Made by a program: the position numbers and the translations under genes | Origin: Runella defluvii | GTDB taxonomy: Bacteria > Bacteroidota > Bacteroidia > Cytophagales > Spirosomataceae | NCBI RefSeq assembly: GCF_014195535.1 | Contig: NZ_JACIBY010000020.1 | Span: 1-64,000, forward strand | Direction: 5' to 3' | DNA: 64,000 nucleotides | Notes under the pieces: generated by a model | The model's input: the letters and a program-made list of their open reading frames with translations, nothing else | What the model was told of the DNA's origin: nothing | The model's database searches: none | Shown: positions 31,358 to 42,500 of the stretch, in pieces | Layout of the letters: the number at the start of each line of letters is the position of its first letter | Numbering within the stretch: position 1 is the stretch's first letter

Positions 31358-34339
31358 TTAAAACTCGATTTGGATACCGCCCGTCACTTGCTTACTTTGC
31401 GGATAACGTCCGATTTCAGTAAACAAAATCTCTGGGTCTAAACCTGTGTACGCCGTCCAAGTCAACAAGTTGATAGCTTGGGCAAAGAAACGTACTTGGG
31501 TCATTTTAAGCCGTTTTGTAATACTTGACGGCAAATCGTACCCAACGGTTACTTGTTTCAAACGAACGTATCCTGCATTTTCGAGTTGCTTGGTTGAGAA
31601 CGTCTGAATGGTACTGCTACCTGGTTCTACCCCTCCCTCATAAGCGCGTGGTACGCGCGTAATTTGACCTGGCGTTGTCCAGCGCGCAAGCTGGCTTTGC
31701 ATGTTGTTCCAACCTGCTGATGCTGAGCTTTCCATGAAGAAACCGTTGTTGTTCAACACTTGGTTACCCCACTGGCCTTGGAAGAAGAATTCCAACGAAA
31801 TGCCTTTGTACGTAAGGCGGTTGGTTACCCCACCAAATCCTTTTGGAAGCGAAGTTCCTTGGATTCTTGAATCACGGGCTTGAACTGTATAAGTGATGTT
31901 CCCGAGTGAGTCTAACCACATCGAACGCCCGTCGGCTGGGTTAACTCCCGCAAAAGTTGGATACCAGTTGATTGTAACAGGCTGTCCTACCCACAGACCC
32001 GTACCGATGTTATTTTGACCAGGCAACAATTGAAGGATTTTGTTACGTTGGAATGATACGTTCCAGTTTGTTTCCCAACGGAATCCACCTTTGTTGACGT
32101 TTACGTGGCTAAATTCAACTTCTAAACCTTTGTTTTCAACTTTTCCAAGGTTTTCGTTGATAGAACCAAAACCGCTATCGTTAGGCAAAGGACGTGACAA
32201 CAACAACTTGTCGTTAATTTTACGATATGCTTGTACTTCCCCGAAAATACGTCCGTTGAAGAGTGAGTAGTTAACCCCTACGTTGAAAGTTGAAGCTACT
32301 TCCCACGACAAGTTAGCATTTCCTAACTGCGAAGGACGGATACCCGGTAGGTCGATGTACTGACCGCCCAAACCGAACAATGCGCGTGAAGCAAAGTCAC
32401 TGATGTTGTTGTTACCTGCTTTACCATAACCAGCAAATACTTTCAACTCAGACAACCACGAGTATTTTTTCAAGAAACTTTCTTCTGACAAACGGTACCC
32501 TACTGAAAGCGCAGGGAACAAACCGTAACGGCTGTTTGAACCAAAACGAGAAGAACCATCGTAACGCAAGGTTGCCGTACCAATCAATCTGTCTTTGTAT
32601 CCATAATTAAATGAACCAAATACACTGGCAATACGCCAAGTGGTGTAAGTACCAGTTGTTGTGATTGGACGAGCAGCTGCTGCCAAAGTACGGAACAAAC
32701 CGTTGGGGAATCCTTGACCTGTAGCAGATACTACTTCTGAGATTTGTTCACGGTATTCGCCACCCACCAAAGCGCCAATTTCGTGGTCGCCGATGGTTTT
32801 GTTGTAATTCAACGTTTGGGCAGTGTTCCAGTTTAAGCTGTAACGGTTAGAAACCGTAGCACTACCACCCGTTGACGCAAATTGCGGAACGATTGGGTCA
32901 CGGTACGAATCGTCACGGTTGTTGGCATAATCAAGACCATAGAAAGAACGGAACTTCAAACCTGGAATGATTTCGTAGTTCAATGCAAAGTTACTTACGG
33001 TCTGAATCGTCGTGTTCAAACGTGTTTCATATTCTACGCTTTGTACTGGATTGTAGCTGAACGAACCCGTAAGTGGTGCATTGTAAGAACCATCTGCTTT
33101 GTACACTGGTTGGTTTGGCAAAATCAACGCTGCCGCAAAGAAGGGGCTATTGATAAATGCTCCGTCCGCAATCGCACCGTTTTGAGTAGTTGCAGCAAGA
33201 CCAATAGAGGTTTCAAACTTCAATTTTTTGCTGGCTTGGTGATCGACGTTCAAACGAAGCGTTCCACGACCAAAGTCAGACTTGATTACTTGTCCTTCTT
33301 GGTAGTTGTACGAAGTTGCCAAGTAGAAGTTCGTTTTTCCATCACCACCCGAAGCAGAAGCATCAATCATGCGGAGACGACCACGCTGATACACATAATC
33401 TTGCCAATCGGTGTTTTGAACCGTAGCAGGATCACCATACTGAGCAATAGAGTTAGCACGTGCTGTTTCTACCGAAGCATTCGTTGCCACTGCACGGTTT
33501 ACAAACCCTTCAAGTTTCAAGGTCGCAAACTCAGAAGCAGTCAACACATCCAATTTTTTCAACACATCCGTAAAACCATCTTGGATTGATACTTTGAATT
33601 TGGTTTTGCCAGCCTTACCACGTTTGGTAGTAATCAATACCACCCCGTTTGACCCTTGCGCACCATAGATAGCCGACGCTGCCGCATCTTTCAATACTTG
33701 GATGGACTCGATGTCGTTAGGGTTCAATGAAGAAAGTACGTTTGAGCTCGCTGTCGTTGACAAACCACCACTCGCTACTTGTACCCCATCAATGATGTAA
33801 AGTGGGTCGTTACCAGCATTGATAGAACCAACCCCGCGAACGCGAACGTTGATACCACCACCAGGCTGCCCGCTCGTTGCGGTTACTTGTACCCCCGCCG
33901 CACGTCCTTGAAGGGCGCGGTCAACAGTTTGCATAGGCAAACCTTCAATGGTTTTTCCACTTACTTGAGACACCGCCGCAGTAATGTCCTTCTTTGCAGT
34001 CGAACCACCGTAAGCCGTTACCACTACCTCATTGAGGTTGTTGGCTTCTGGAGTAAGCGTTACGTTAATGATTGTTTTGGAACCTACTTCAGCGGTTGTT
34101 TTTTCAAAACCTACGAAGCTAAATACAAGTTGACCACCGTTTGAAAGCGCGATTTTGTACTTTCCGTCGGCATCGGTATTCACACCGCGCGTTGTCCCTT
34201 TGACAACGACCGTCACCCCTGGCAGGGCTGTTCCATCTTCACTGCTTGTTACCGTTCCTGAAACGGTCCGCTCTTGCGCTCGAAGCTGCACACAAAAGCT
34301 CATCAACAAGCAAAAGCTTGCGAGTAAAATTTTACGCAT
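31358..34339 (-). CDS. SusC/RagA TonB-dependent transporter, 993 aa
   Basis: A signal peptide (ending CVQLRAQ) precedes a carboxypeptidase-regulatory-like domain (G-T-V-T-S-S-E-D-G-T-A-L-P-G-V, about 25-105). A plug follows with V-V-T-A-Y-G, G-R-A-A-G-V-Q-V and D-P-L-Y-I-I-D-G-V-Q, then a barrel ending in G-G-I-Q-I-E-F. It imports a bulky substrate with the SusD lipoprotein that follows. Its first 20 codons and the bases just before the ATG nearly match the other SusC gene here. Confidence 0.96.
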   Translation of the reverse strand: MRKILLASFCLLMSFCVQLRAQERTVSGTVTSSEDGTALPGVTVVVKGTTRGVNTDADGKYKIALSNGGQLVFSFVGFEKTTAEVGSKTIINVTLTPEANNLNEVVVTAYGGSTAKKDITAAVSQVSGKTIEGLPMQTVDRALQGRAAGVQVTATSGQPGGGINVRVRGVGSINAGNDPLYIIDGVQVASGGLSTTASSNVLSSLNPNDIESIQVLKDAAASAIYGAQGSNGVVLITTKRGKAGKTKFKVSIQDGFTDVLKKLDVLTASEFATLKLEGFVNRAVATNASVETARANSIAQYGDPATVQNTDWQDYVYQRGRLRMIDASASGGDGKTNFYLATSYNYQEGQVIKSDFGRGTLRLNVDHQASKKLKFETSIGLAATTQNGAIADGAFINSPFFAAALILPNQPVYKADGSYNAPLTGSFSYNPVQSVEYETRLNTTIQTVSNFALNYEIIPGLKFRSFYGLDYANNRDDSYRDPIVPQFASTGGSATVSNRYSLNWNTAQTLNYNKTIGDHEIGALVGGEYREQISEVVSATGQGFPNGLFRTLAAAARPITTTGTYTTWRIASVFGSFNYGYKDRLIGTATLRYDGSSRFGSNSRYGLFPALSVGYRLSEESFLKKYSWLSELKVFAGYGKAGNNNISDFASRALFGLGGQYIDLPGIRPSQLGNANLSWEVASTFNVGVNYSLFNGRIFGEVQAYRKINDKLLLSRPLPNDSGFGSINENLGKVENKGLEVEFSHVNVNKGGFRWETNWNVSFQRNKILQLLPGQNNIGTGLWVGQPVTINWYPTFAGVNPADGRSMWLDSLGNITYTVQARDSRIQGTSLPKGFGGVTNRLTYKGISLEFFFQGQWGNQVLNNNGFFMESSASAGWNNMQSQLARWTTPGQITRVPRAYEGGVEPGSSTIQTFSTKQLENAGYVRLKQVTVGYDLPSSITKRLKMTQVRFFAQAINLLTWTAYTGLDPEILFTEIGRYPQSKQVTGGIQIEF

Positions 34340-34516
34340 ACGATTTAGTTGGTTTTTAGGTTGACTCTAATGTGTTTTACAACACACAGCTATAAACCTG
34401 TTACAGTTCATAATTGTTCCGTAAAATTAAGCAAGAACGCAATAAGTTGCAAGCACATTATTTAGTTTACCAACTATTTATTATCCCAAATGGATTATTT
34501 TGGGGTTATTTTAAAC

Positions 34517-34548
34517 TCAAAAAGGAAAGCAAATGCTTCCCTTTTTGA
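34517..34548 (-). terminator. Terminator of the first SusCD operon
   Basis: A 14-bp stem with one mismatch (34517-34530 with 34535-34548) around a 4-nt loop, ending in a T-run on the minus strand, 31 bp past the SusD stop. Confidence 0.7.
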
Positions 34549-34578
34549 AATAAATACCAATAAAATATACCTAAGCGA

Positions 34579-36162
34579 TTAGTAGCCCGGGTTTTGTTCG
34601 ATGATTGGGTTCTGCGTCTTTTCAGTATCTGGGATTGGCCAAATAAAACGGAAATCAGCGTAAGGGATAGCCGCTTGGGTTGGATTGATTGCTCCACCTA
34701 CCTTGTACAAAGCCGCTCCTTGTGCCGCATTCGCATACTTGGCTGGAATACCACCTGTGTTGAAATCTGGATCAACGGCATTGCGGTGAATATCAGCCCA
34801 ACGCTTTCCTTCTGCTAAGAACTCAATTCTTCTTTCCAACAAAATAGCTGCGATAAGCGCTTTTTTGTCAGCAAAGCTGGCAGCTGTATATGCTTCTGTT
34901 GCAGGCGCAGCAAGAGCACGGTTACGTACTGCGTTCAATAAAGCGATTGCTCTATCAGACACACCCGTTGCTTGGCGCGCTTCTGCTTCGGCTGAGTTCA
35001 ACAATACTTCAGCGTAGCGAATCTGCGGTGCAAAGTCAGCTCTTTCGGTGTAAGACGTATATTTCTTCGTAAATACGTTCACAGTTGAAGCTCCGTTGGC
35101 ATTGGCACCAGTAAGGTACAATTGCGTACGACGCTTATCTGTTTCCAACCATTTCGCATTGTTCCAGATGATTGGCGAGATTGCCAACAAACCACGCGCA
35201 CCTAAGTTAGCCGCACCGTACATACTTGGCAAGGCTCCGTTGGTACCCGTGTTATCCAAAGCGTCGTTACGAATAGAGAAAATGCTCTCCGTCGAACTGT
35301 TGTTTGTGAATGCACCGTTAGGCTCGTCCGTCAATTTCCAAGCACCAATTGGGCTTACAAATGGCGCTGCCGCAGGTACCAATTTGGCACCTTCAGCAAT
35401 CACACCTGCCCAGTCACCTTTGTGCAATTTCACGCGTTGTTTCAAGGCAATGGCCGCCGCTTTTGTCGCACGAACTGTTCCTGGTGAAAGTGTTGCTGGC
35501 AAGTTTGTTTCAGCAAAATCTAAATCTGCTAAGATTTTTTCGTAGTTCTCAGCCACCGTTGGACGTGGAATCGCTCTTACTTGATCTACTGCCGAACCTG
35601 AGTTAATGGCAAAATCACGGTAAGGAACACCTAGTTTATTTCCGTTTCCATCCAAGTAGGGTCTTGCATAAAGCGTCACGGCTTCGTGGTGCGCCAATGC
35701 TCTCAAGAAGCGACATTCTGCTTCAAACTGAGAAGCAGCAGCAGCCGTAATGATATTCGACTTAGCAGCATTTTTAAAGCCATCAATCGAAATGTTCGCT
35801 TTGTTGATAAGCGCGTACAACGCTCCCCAGTGCCCTACGTTGTTGGCAGTGGTGGTGTTGTAAGTAGCTTGGTAAGTAATTTGGAAGAAAGCCGCTACGT
35901 TGATAACGTCTTCGCCGCGTGCATCACCTTGTTCGATGTTGGCCGCTCCAAAAGGATACCCACGTACCGAACCATCGGTGTATGGGCTACTTTGTGCTGC
36001 ATCATATACGCCATACAACGACAGGAGACAACGGTCAGCCGTACTAAATGCACTGGCATCAGTAATGGCGTTGAAAGGGCTTTTGTCCAGAGCGGTTTCG
36101 CAACTGCTCATCATCGCCAGTGGAATCGCACCTATTAATATTCTTTTTACTAATGTTTTCAT
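34579..36162 (-). CDS. SusD/RagB family outer-membrane lipoprotein, 527 aa
   Basis: Lipobox M-S-S-C after a short signal peptide, then E-T-A-L-D-K-S-P-F-N-A. The SusD helical scaffold and the C-terminal motifs I-R-Y-A-E-V-L-L-N-S-A-E-A, L-L-E-R-R-I-E-F-L-A-E-G-K-R-W-A-D and Y-A-D-F-R-F-I-W-P-I-P are present. It follows its SusC partner by 26 bp and is followed by a terminator, so this pair is an operon of its own without an extra surface lipoprotein. Confidence 0.95.
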   Translation of the reverse strand: MKTLVKRILIGAIPLAMMSSCETALDKSPFNAITDASAFSTADRCLLSLYGVYDAAQSSPYTDGSVRGYPFGAANIEQGDARGEDVINVAAFFQITYQATYNTTTANNVGHWGALYALINKANISIDGFKNAAKSNIITAAAASQFEAECRFLRALAHHEAVTLYARPYLDGNGNKLGVPYRDFAINSGSAVDQVRAIPRPTVAENYEKILADLDFAETNLPATLSPGTVRATKAAAIALKQRVKLHKGDWAGVIAEGAKLVPAAAPFVSPIGAWKLTDEPNGAFTNNSSTESIFSIRNDALDNTGTNGALPSMYGAANLGARGLLAISPIIWNNAKWLETDKRRTQLYLTGANANGASTVNVFTKKYTSYTERADFAPQIRYAEVLLNSAEAEARQATGVSDRAIALLNAVRNRALAAPATEAYTAASFADKKALIAAILLERRIEFLAEGKRWADIHRNAVDPDFNTGGIPAKYANAAQGAALYKVGGAINPTQAAIPYADFRFIWPIPDTEKTQNPIIEQNPGY

Positions 36163-36188
36163 AAATCAATCGTTTGTCGTAGTGTGAA

Positions 36189-39100
36189 TTAAAAACCAAC
36201 ATTTAAACCAAAAGAAACGGTTCTAATTTGTGGACTAACTGCGTTGTCTAAGCCCAACGTACTGATGTTGTCAGGGTCAGCTCCGCTGTATTTTGTCCAT
36301 ACAGCCAAGTTTTGTCCTTGCGCAAACAAACGCAAACTCTGCACAAAACCTTTCGTTGCTTTTGTCAACGCTTTGCTTGGTACACTGTAAGTCAATACGA
36401 TGTTTTGTAAACGGAGGTAATCGCCGCTCTCTAAGAAACGAGAGTTTGCCAATTGAGATTGGTTGATGTTGTTACCTTGGCCATAGTACAATCTAGGTAC
36501 GCTAGTAACATCACCAGGCTTCTGCCATCTCTGAAGAATCTCACGACCGTTGTTTTGGAAACTTTGGTTCATCAACGCATCTTGACGAGTGATGTTGAAG
36601 ATTTTGTTTCCACCTGAGTAACGCAACATTATTTCTAAGCCCAACCCTTTGTAGTTAAAGTTGTTGGTAAATGCACCAAACCATACAGGTGTAGGATTTC
36701 CTAAACGCGCACGGTCATTGAAAGTCAACGACGTTTGAGCGCCCAAGGTACCTTCGTTTTGGCCTGAAGCAATGTAGTAACCACCAATTGAGAAAGGAGC
36801 ACCGTTTGAAATGTTCAACTGTGCAAGTGTACCATCAGCTTTCAAGTAAACTGGGTTACCGTTTGCTGAGTTTACACCTGAGAACTGGTATCCGTGAATC
36901 ACGTTGATAGGTTGACCTACTTCAATCAAGTTATAGCCACCGTTTTGGATGTATGGAACCGCCGTACCACCGATTGAGTAAAGGGCAGTGATTTGGTTTT
37001 TGATATTTGAGTAGTTGAAGTTGGCATTCCAAGTGAAGTCTTTGCTTCTAATGATGTCACCACCAATCGACAACTCAAATCCTTTGTTGCGAAGCGAGCC
37101 AATGTTTTGAGAAATTGAGTTACCTGGAACCCCTGCGCTCAAAGGCGTTGGAACACCAAGTACCAAGTTATCAACGTCATTGATGAAGTAATCCGCTGTT
37201 ACGTTAAAACGGTTGTTAAGGATACCAACATCAAGTCCTACGTCGTATTTGTTACTTGTTTCCCACTGCAAGTCAGAGTTACCAATGGCTGATACTGCAA
37301 TACCACTGATGTTTCCGTACGGACGAGCACCATATGTACTCAAGTAAGGGAAACCGCTCAACGTGTTACCAACTCTTGCATACGAAGCCTTCAATTTCAC
37401 TTCGTTGATGTATTGGCTCAAGCCGCTGTTTGCCCAGAAGCCTTCTTGCGAAACGCGCCAGCCTGCTGAGAAACCTGGGAATACCCCGTAACGTTTTTCA
37501 GGAGCCAAAGAGCTTTGTCCATCGCGACGAATCGACGCTTGTACGAAGTATTTGTTGTTGAAATCGTAGTTGAAACGACCAAACAATGATTCAAAACCAG
37601 ACTGCGTCATTGATCCACCCGTTGTCTGAATGGCTGCACTACCCGTGATAAAGTTTTCTTTGATGAAGAACATATCCGAGATGTTTGAGCCTGAGGTAGA
37701 GTGCCACTTGTAGTTATCGCGTTGTACTTCGTGACCTGCTGTCAAGTAAATGTTGTGGTTTTTACCCAACGACAAGTTGTAGTTTAGGTAGTTTTGCCAC
37801 GTATAACGCAAGCGGTTTTGGTTTTCGTTGTAAACATAACCGTTTGTTCCACCCGTTGATGTTCCGTAACCGTCACCGTGAAGGTTTGTCCAGCTTTGGA
37901 AGCTATAATCGCTAAACATATCGGCCGAGAATACCGAACGCAATTTCAAGCCTTGAATCGGAGAAATTTCGATAAAGCTGTTGTTGATGATACGGTATTT
38001 GTCCGAACGGTACTGGTTGTTACGCAACGTAAAGGCCGCATTCGTGAAGTTGTCATCCACTGAAGTTGTGTTAGCGCCTGGGTTCATTGAGTTACCACTT
38101 GGCCAGTTGATGTTATAGCCTGTTGGGTGATTGGCATTGAAAGGCGAAACGTTTGGCAACAAACGAAGCGTTGACGAGATCGCACCACTCAAGGCGTTTG
38201 TACCGTTGTTTTGGTCTCCGTCGTCTTGGCGGCTAATCGTGATGTTGTTACCCACTTTAAGGTACTTGTTTGCTTCGTGTTCTACGTTCAAACGAGCACG
38301 GTATGCTTTGTTAAAGTTGGTAATGATAATCCCTTGTTGCTGCGAGTAGTTAAGTGACATGTAGTAGCTTGTCTTTTCAGTACCACCTTGTGCACTTAGG
38401 GTGTGGTTATGAACTGCTGCATTGTTTACTAGCACTTGGTCTTGCCAGTTGGTGTTGGTTTGAGCTGCGTCCATGTTGGCACGCAAAGCTTGACCTGCAT
38501 TAGCCAATTTTTCGTTGGCAATCGTCACAAATTCCTGAGCATTCAAGACGTCAAAACGCTTGAGGGCGTTGTTGAAACCGATGGAAGCATCGTAGCTAAC
38601 TTTTCCTCTTCCTTTGGTACCTTTTTTGGTGGTAATCAAAATAACCCCCGCAGCCGCTCTCGAACCATAAATCGCCGTAGCCGATCCATCTTTCAACACT
38701 TCCATGTTTTCGATGTCGGCAGGGTTAATATCTCCCAAGGCGTTTGAGTTGGTTGTACTTGCCAAGTTTCCTGAAATGATAGGCACACCGTCCACCACGA
38801 TCAATGGATCATTGGCTTGGTTTACTGAGTTTGTACCACGAATACGGATACGTGCTGGCGTGTTAACACCACCACCCACGTTTGTTACCTGTACCCCTGT
38901 CGCACGACCAGCCAACTGCTTGTCAATCGAAGGAGTCATCAAGTTTGCAAATTGTTTGGCATCTACTTTTGAAGCAGACCCTGTAAAAGCTTTGCGCTGC
39001 TGCACACCGTATCCAACTACCACAACCTCACTCAGCTCATTGGCAAGGGTTTTAAGCGAAGGATTAATTACTGATTGGCTGCCTACCAACACTTCTTGCT

Positions 39101-39341
39101 CTTCCATTCCTACGAATGAATACACCAAGGTACTATTGCCATTAGGAACTCGGATAGAGTACTTCCCGTTACCATCCGTAACAGTTCCTACTAACGTACC
39201 TTTCACTACTACACTTACCCCAGGTAATGGAGAACTGTCATCACTACTGGTGACTGCACCAGTAACGGTACGCTCTTGCGCTCTGAGTTGAGTGCAAAAG
39301 CCCAATAACAAGCAAAAGCTTGCCAGTAAAAAATTACGCAT
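36189..39341 (-). CDS. SusC/RagA TonB-dependent transporter, 1050 aa
   Basis: The signal peptide (ending CTQLRAQ) is followed by the regulatory-like domain (G-A-V-T-S-S-D-D-S-S-P-L-P-G-V). The plug has V-V-V-G-Y-G-V-Q-Q-R-K-A-F-T-G-S, G-R-A-T-G-V-Q-V and D-P-L-I-V-V-D-G-V-P, and the barrel ends in S-F-G-L-N-V-G-F with terminal Phe. It has no extra N-terminal anti-sigma-interaction (STN) domain, so it is probably not controlled by a FecIR-type system. A TAACTTTG -7 box lies 55 bp upstream. Confidence 0.96.
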   Translation of the reverse strand: MRNFLLASFCLLLGFCTQLRAQERTVTGAVTSSDDSSPLPGVSVVVKGTLVGTVTDGNGKYSIRVPNGNSTLVYSFVGMEEQEVLVGSQSVINPSLKTLANELSEVVVVGYGVQQRKAFTGSASKVDAKQFANLMTPSIDKQLAGRATGVQVTNVGGGVNTPARIRIRGTNSVNQANDPLIVVDGVPIISGNLASTTNSNALGDINPADIENMEVLKDGSATAIYGSRAAAGVILITTKKGTKGRGKVSYDASIGFNNALKRFDVLNAQEFVTIANEKLANAGQALRANMDAAQTNTNWQDQVLVNNAAVHNHTLSAQGGTEKTSYYMSLNYSQQQGIIITNFNKAYRARLNVEHEANKYLKVGNNITISRQDDGDQNNGTNALSGAISSTLRLLPNVSPFNANHPTGYNINWPSGNSMNPGANTTSVDDNFTNAAFTLRNNQYRSDKYRIINNSFIEISPIQGLKLRSVFSADMFSDYSFQSWTNLHGDGYGTSTGGTNGYVYNENQNRLRYTWQNYLNYNLSLGKNHNIYLTAGHEVQRDNYKWHSTSGSNISDMFFIKENFITGSAAIQTTGGSMTQSGFESLFGRFNYDFNNKYFVQASIRRDGQSSLAPEKRYGVFPGFSAGWRVSQEGFWANSGLSQYINEVKLKASYARVGNTLSGFPYLSTYGARPYGNISGIAVSAIGNSDLQWETSNKYDVGLDVGILNNRFNVTADYFINDVDNLVLGVPTPLSAGVPGNSISQNIGSLRNKGFELSIGGDIIRSKDFTWNANFNYSNIKNQITALYSIGGTAVPYIQNGGYNLIEVGQPINVIHGYQFSGVNSANGNPVYLKADGTLAQLNISNGAPFSIGGYYIASGQNEGTLGAQTSLTFNDRARLGNPTPVWFGAFTNNFNYKGLGLEIMLRYSGGNKIFNITRQDALMNQSFQNNGREILQRWQKPGDVTSVPRLYYGQGNNINQSQLANSRFLESGDYLRLQNIVLTYSVPSKALTKATKGFVQSLRLFAQGQNLAVWTKYSGADPDNISTLGLDNAVSPQIRTVSFGLNVGF

Positions 39342-39395
39342 ACGATTTAGTTTGGTTTTTAGTTAAACAAATGGTGTTTACTCATTTACTTCGCA

Positions 39396-39403
39396 CAAAG
39401 TTA
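39396..39403 (-). promoter_or_regulatory. -7 promoter box TAACTTTG of SusC operon 1
   Basis: An exact TAnnTTTG match on the minus strand, 55 bp before the SusC ATG. It lies in a short imperfect inverted repeat (GCACAAAG at 39393 and CTTTTGTGC at 39408-39416). I found no clear -33 TTG. Confidence 0.5.
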
Positions 39404-39580
39404 GGTGCTTTTGTGCTAATGTAAGCGCGAAATTAAAACATGATTAAAATAATATCTCTAAAAATCAGTAAGTATTCTTAGTAACATCGGCTAAAACCCC
39501 AGATTTTAGCGACGAAAAATACTTATTTTACTGACAAAACCTTGAACCTTAAACCAAAACATTAAATACAACGCTTGGCC

Positions 39581-42500
39581 ATGATTGAGTCCTTTTTAGA
39601 AAAAACAGCTCGGTATATTTTTTCAAAACATCCTGACATTCGGCAACTTGAGCAATTATCCATCATTGTTCCTACCCGACGTTCGGGGTATTTTTTGAAG
39701 CGTGCTTTGGCGCAGTGTTCTGCTCAGCCATTTTTGGCACCTGAAGTCGTCGCAATTGACGATTTTGTAGCTGACCGTTGTAAAATCGAAATTGCCGATA
39801 ATGTGAGCCTACTCTTTGAATTATACGATATTTTCAAGCAAGTTGATAAAAACATCACCTTCGACCGCTACTTGCAATGGGGTAGTATGCTCCTGCGTGA
39901 CTTTGAACAAATTGATCAGTATTTGATTGATGCCGATTACCTTTTTGACTACATCACCGAAGCCAAAGCCCTCGAACGGTGGCAGGTCGATTGGCCAAAC
40001 AGCAATGTTTCTACGCAATCAGACCGCCTAAAAGCGTATTTTGAATTGTTCTCAAACCTAAAAAAGGTATATTTTTCATTCAAAAAAGACCTAAAAGAGA
40101 GGAACAGAGCGTTTCGCGGAATGGCTTACCGAGATTTAGCTGAAAATGCAGTTGATGTCCTACTCACTGCCGATCATTCAATCAAACCGCGTTACTATTT
40201 TGTTGGCTTCAATGCCCTGACTGCGGCCGAAGAGAAAATCATCAAAACCCTCGTTAATGCCAAACAAGCCGAAACGATTTGGGATTGTGATTACTACTAT
40301 ATGCGCGATAATCCACTCGCCGAAGGGGGGAAATTTTTGCGTAAATACCGTGACGCGGCCTGGTCAGGTGAATGGAAATGGAGTGAAAGCCATTTGTTAG
40401 GCACCCAAAAAGACATACACGTCTATGCCGTTCCGAATGCTTCGATGCAAGCGAAAGTGGCGGGTGAACTCTACCAACAATGGTGCGCGGAAGGACAAGG
40501 TGGTTCGGAACAACGCCCCGTGGGTATTGTTTTGGCCGACGAAAACCTGCTCGTTCCGATGCTCAATGGGCTTGATGAATCCATCACAGATTTGAACGTA
40601 ACGATGGGGCTTACGCTTCGTAACTCGCTGCTGTTTACGCTTATCGACTCCCTTTTTGAGTTACAATTTACCATTGCCGAATTTAGGTCCAAGGACGGAC
40701 GAGCCATAAAAATTCCCAAATTCAACCACCGAACGGTACAAAAAGTCCTGAACCACCCCTTTATTCGTCGCTATGAATTTCTGGCATTACAACAGCGTGA
40801 TGTCTCGACCGAAACCATCATTCAAGTGACCATTCGGGAAATTCAGCAGCGCAATTTGGTCTATCTTGACCCTGCCTTACTCCTCGAATGGGGGCAACAA
40901 CACCCGCTTTTCAAAACCCTTTTTAGCCGCTGGGACGACAACCCACACACCGTCATCAGGGTATTTTATGACCTGATTGATATTTTGCGTGAAGTCTATA
41001 AAGACACCCAAAATGCAATTGAAACGGAATACCTCTACTTGTTTTATACACTCCTAAAACAACTCGAAACTACGCTCAGTTCTGAGCACGTTGAAAAGCT
41101 TAATTTACGTACGTTTAAAGCCTTTTTGTACGAACTTATCCGCCAAACCCGCATCCCATTTAGTGGCGAACCCGTCAGTCCGCTTCAAATCATAGGGATG
41201 CTCGAAACCAGGGCGTTAGACTTTGAACGAATCATTATTTTGTCGATGAACGAAGGGGTTTTTCCCCTGACAAAACGTCAAAATTCGCTCATCCCGTTTG
41301 ACATTGCCAAAGAAGCAGGTTTGCCCGTGTTTAGCGACCAAGACGCGGTGATGTCGTACCATTTTTATCGGCTTTTACAACGCGCCAACGACGTTCACCT
41401 GGTCTATGTAACCGATTCAAACACCTACAATGGCGGCGAAAAAAGTCGGTTTATTCTCCAAATTGAGCATGAACTTGTGCCCAAAGCCAACGGTACGATC
41501 AAGTTTACGGAACACGTGGTTAGGTTTCAGGAGATGGACACCTCCTCCGTCGATATGACTGAAGAAGTCGCCGATACAACCCCAAACAGTAAACCCCAAA
41601 CAGTAAACTCCAAACATACGATCAGCAACGATTGGACCGTACCAAAAACCCCCGAAACGTTGGCATTTTTACGTCAAAACTTAACTAACGGTGGTCTATA
41701 CGCAACCCACCTCAACCAGTACTTAAAATGCTCACTTCAATATTATTTTAGTCGCGTGGCTGGGGTTTCGGAAGACGAAGAAGTGGAAGAAAGAATGGGA
41801 GCTGCTGATTTTGGTTCGTGGATACACGCCGTGTTGGAACGCATTGACATCGAATTTTTGATGGACGGCAAGCCCATTAGCGACGCCGAAATTAAGGCCA
41901 TTTTGCGCGAAGAATTTGCCAAATTGTTCCGAGGTTACGACCCAGAATCGGGCATTAATCGTCTTCTGTATCAAGTAGCCGAACAAACCGTGTTGGATTT
42001 TCTGAAAGAACAACGCCAACGCGATGAAAACCTTACTGTGCTCGCTACCGAACAAAAATTGACTGCAACCTTTGACGTACCCTTGTCAGACGGCTCACTC
42101 GCTTTGAAAATTGCGGGAAAAATTGACCGAGTAGAACTCCTCAACAACGTCATTCGCGTGGCCGATTACAAAACGGGCAAAATCGAACAGCTCCCCAAAG
42201 TTACCCCCGACAAACTTGATCACATCATGAGCTCGGGCGACAACTCAAACCATGAGAAAATCAGGCAGTTATGGATTTATCAATACCTGATTTATAAACA
42301 AATGTTGCGTGAAAAAGGCTTGCGTTTGCGCGGACGTGAGTTTCACTTAGATGCCTACGAAGTGACTTCGGGCTTTTACTCACTGCGCAATATCAAACGT
42401 GGTTTTATTTTCAACCCATTAAAATTTGGCGATACCCAAGATGCCGAATCGTACGTAGAACAATCGGAAAACTACCTCCGCACCTTTGTTGTAGATAAAC

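Noticed and set aside
39465-39534. Nested inverted repeats before the AddB-like gene (arms near 39465 and 39518)
   Set aside because: The arms pair only with a 5-nt bulge and lie in A/T-rich DNA; they are too weak to call a defined element.
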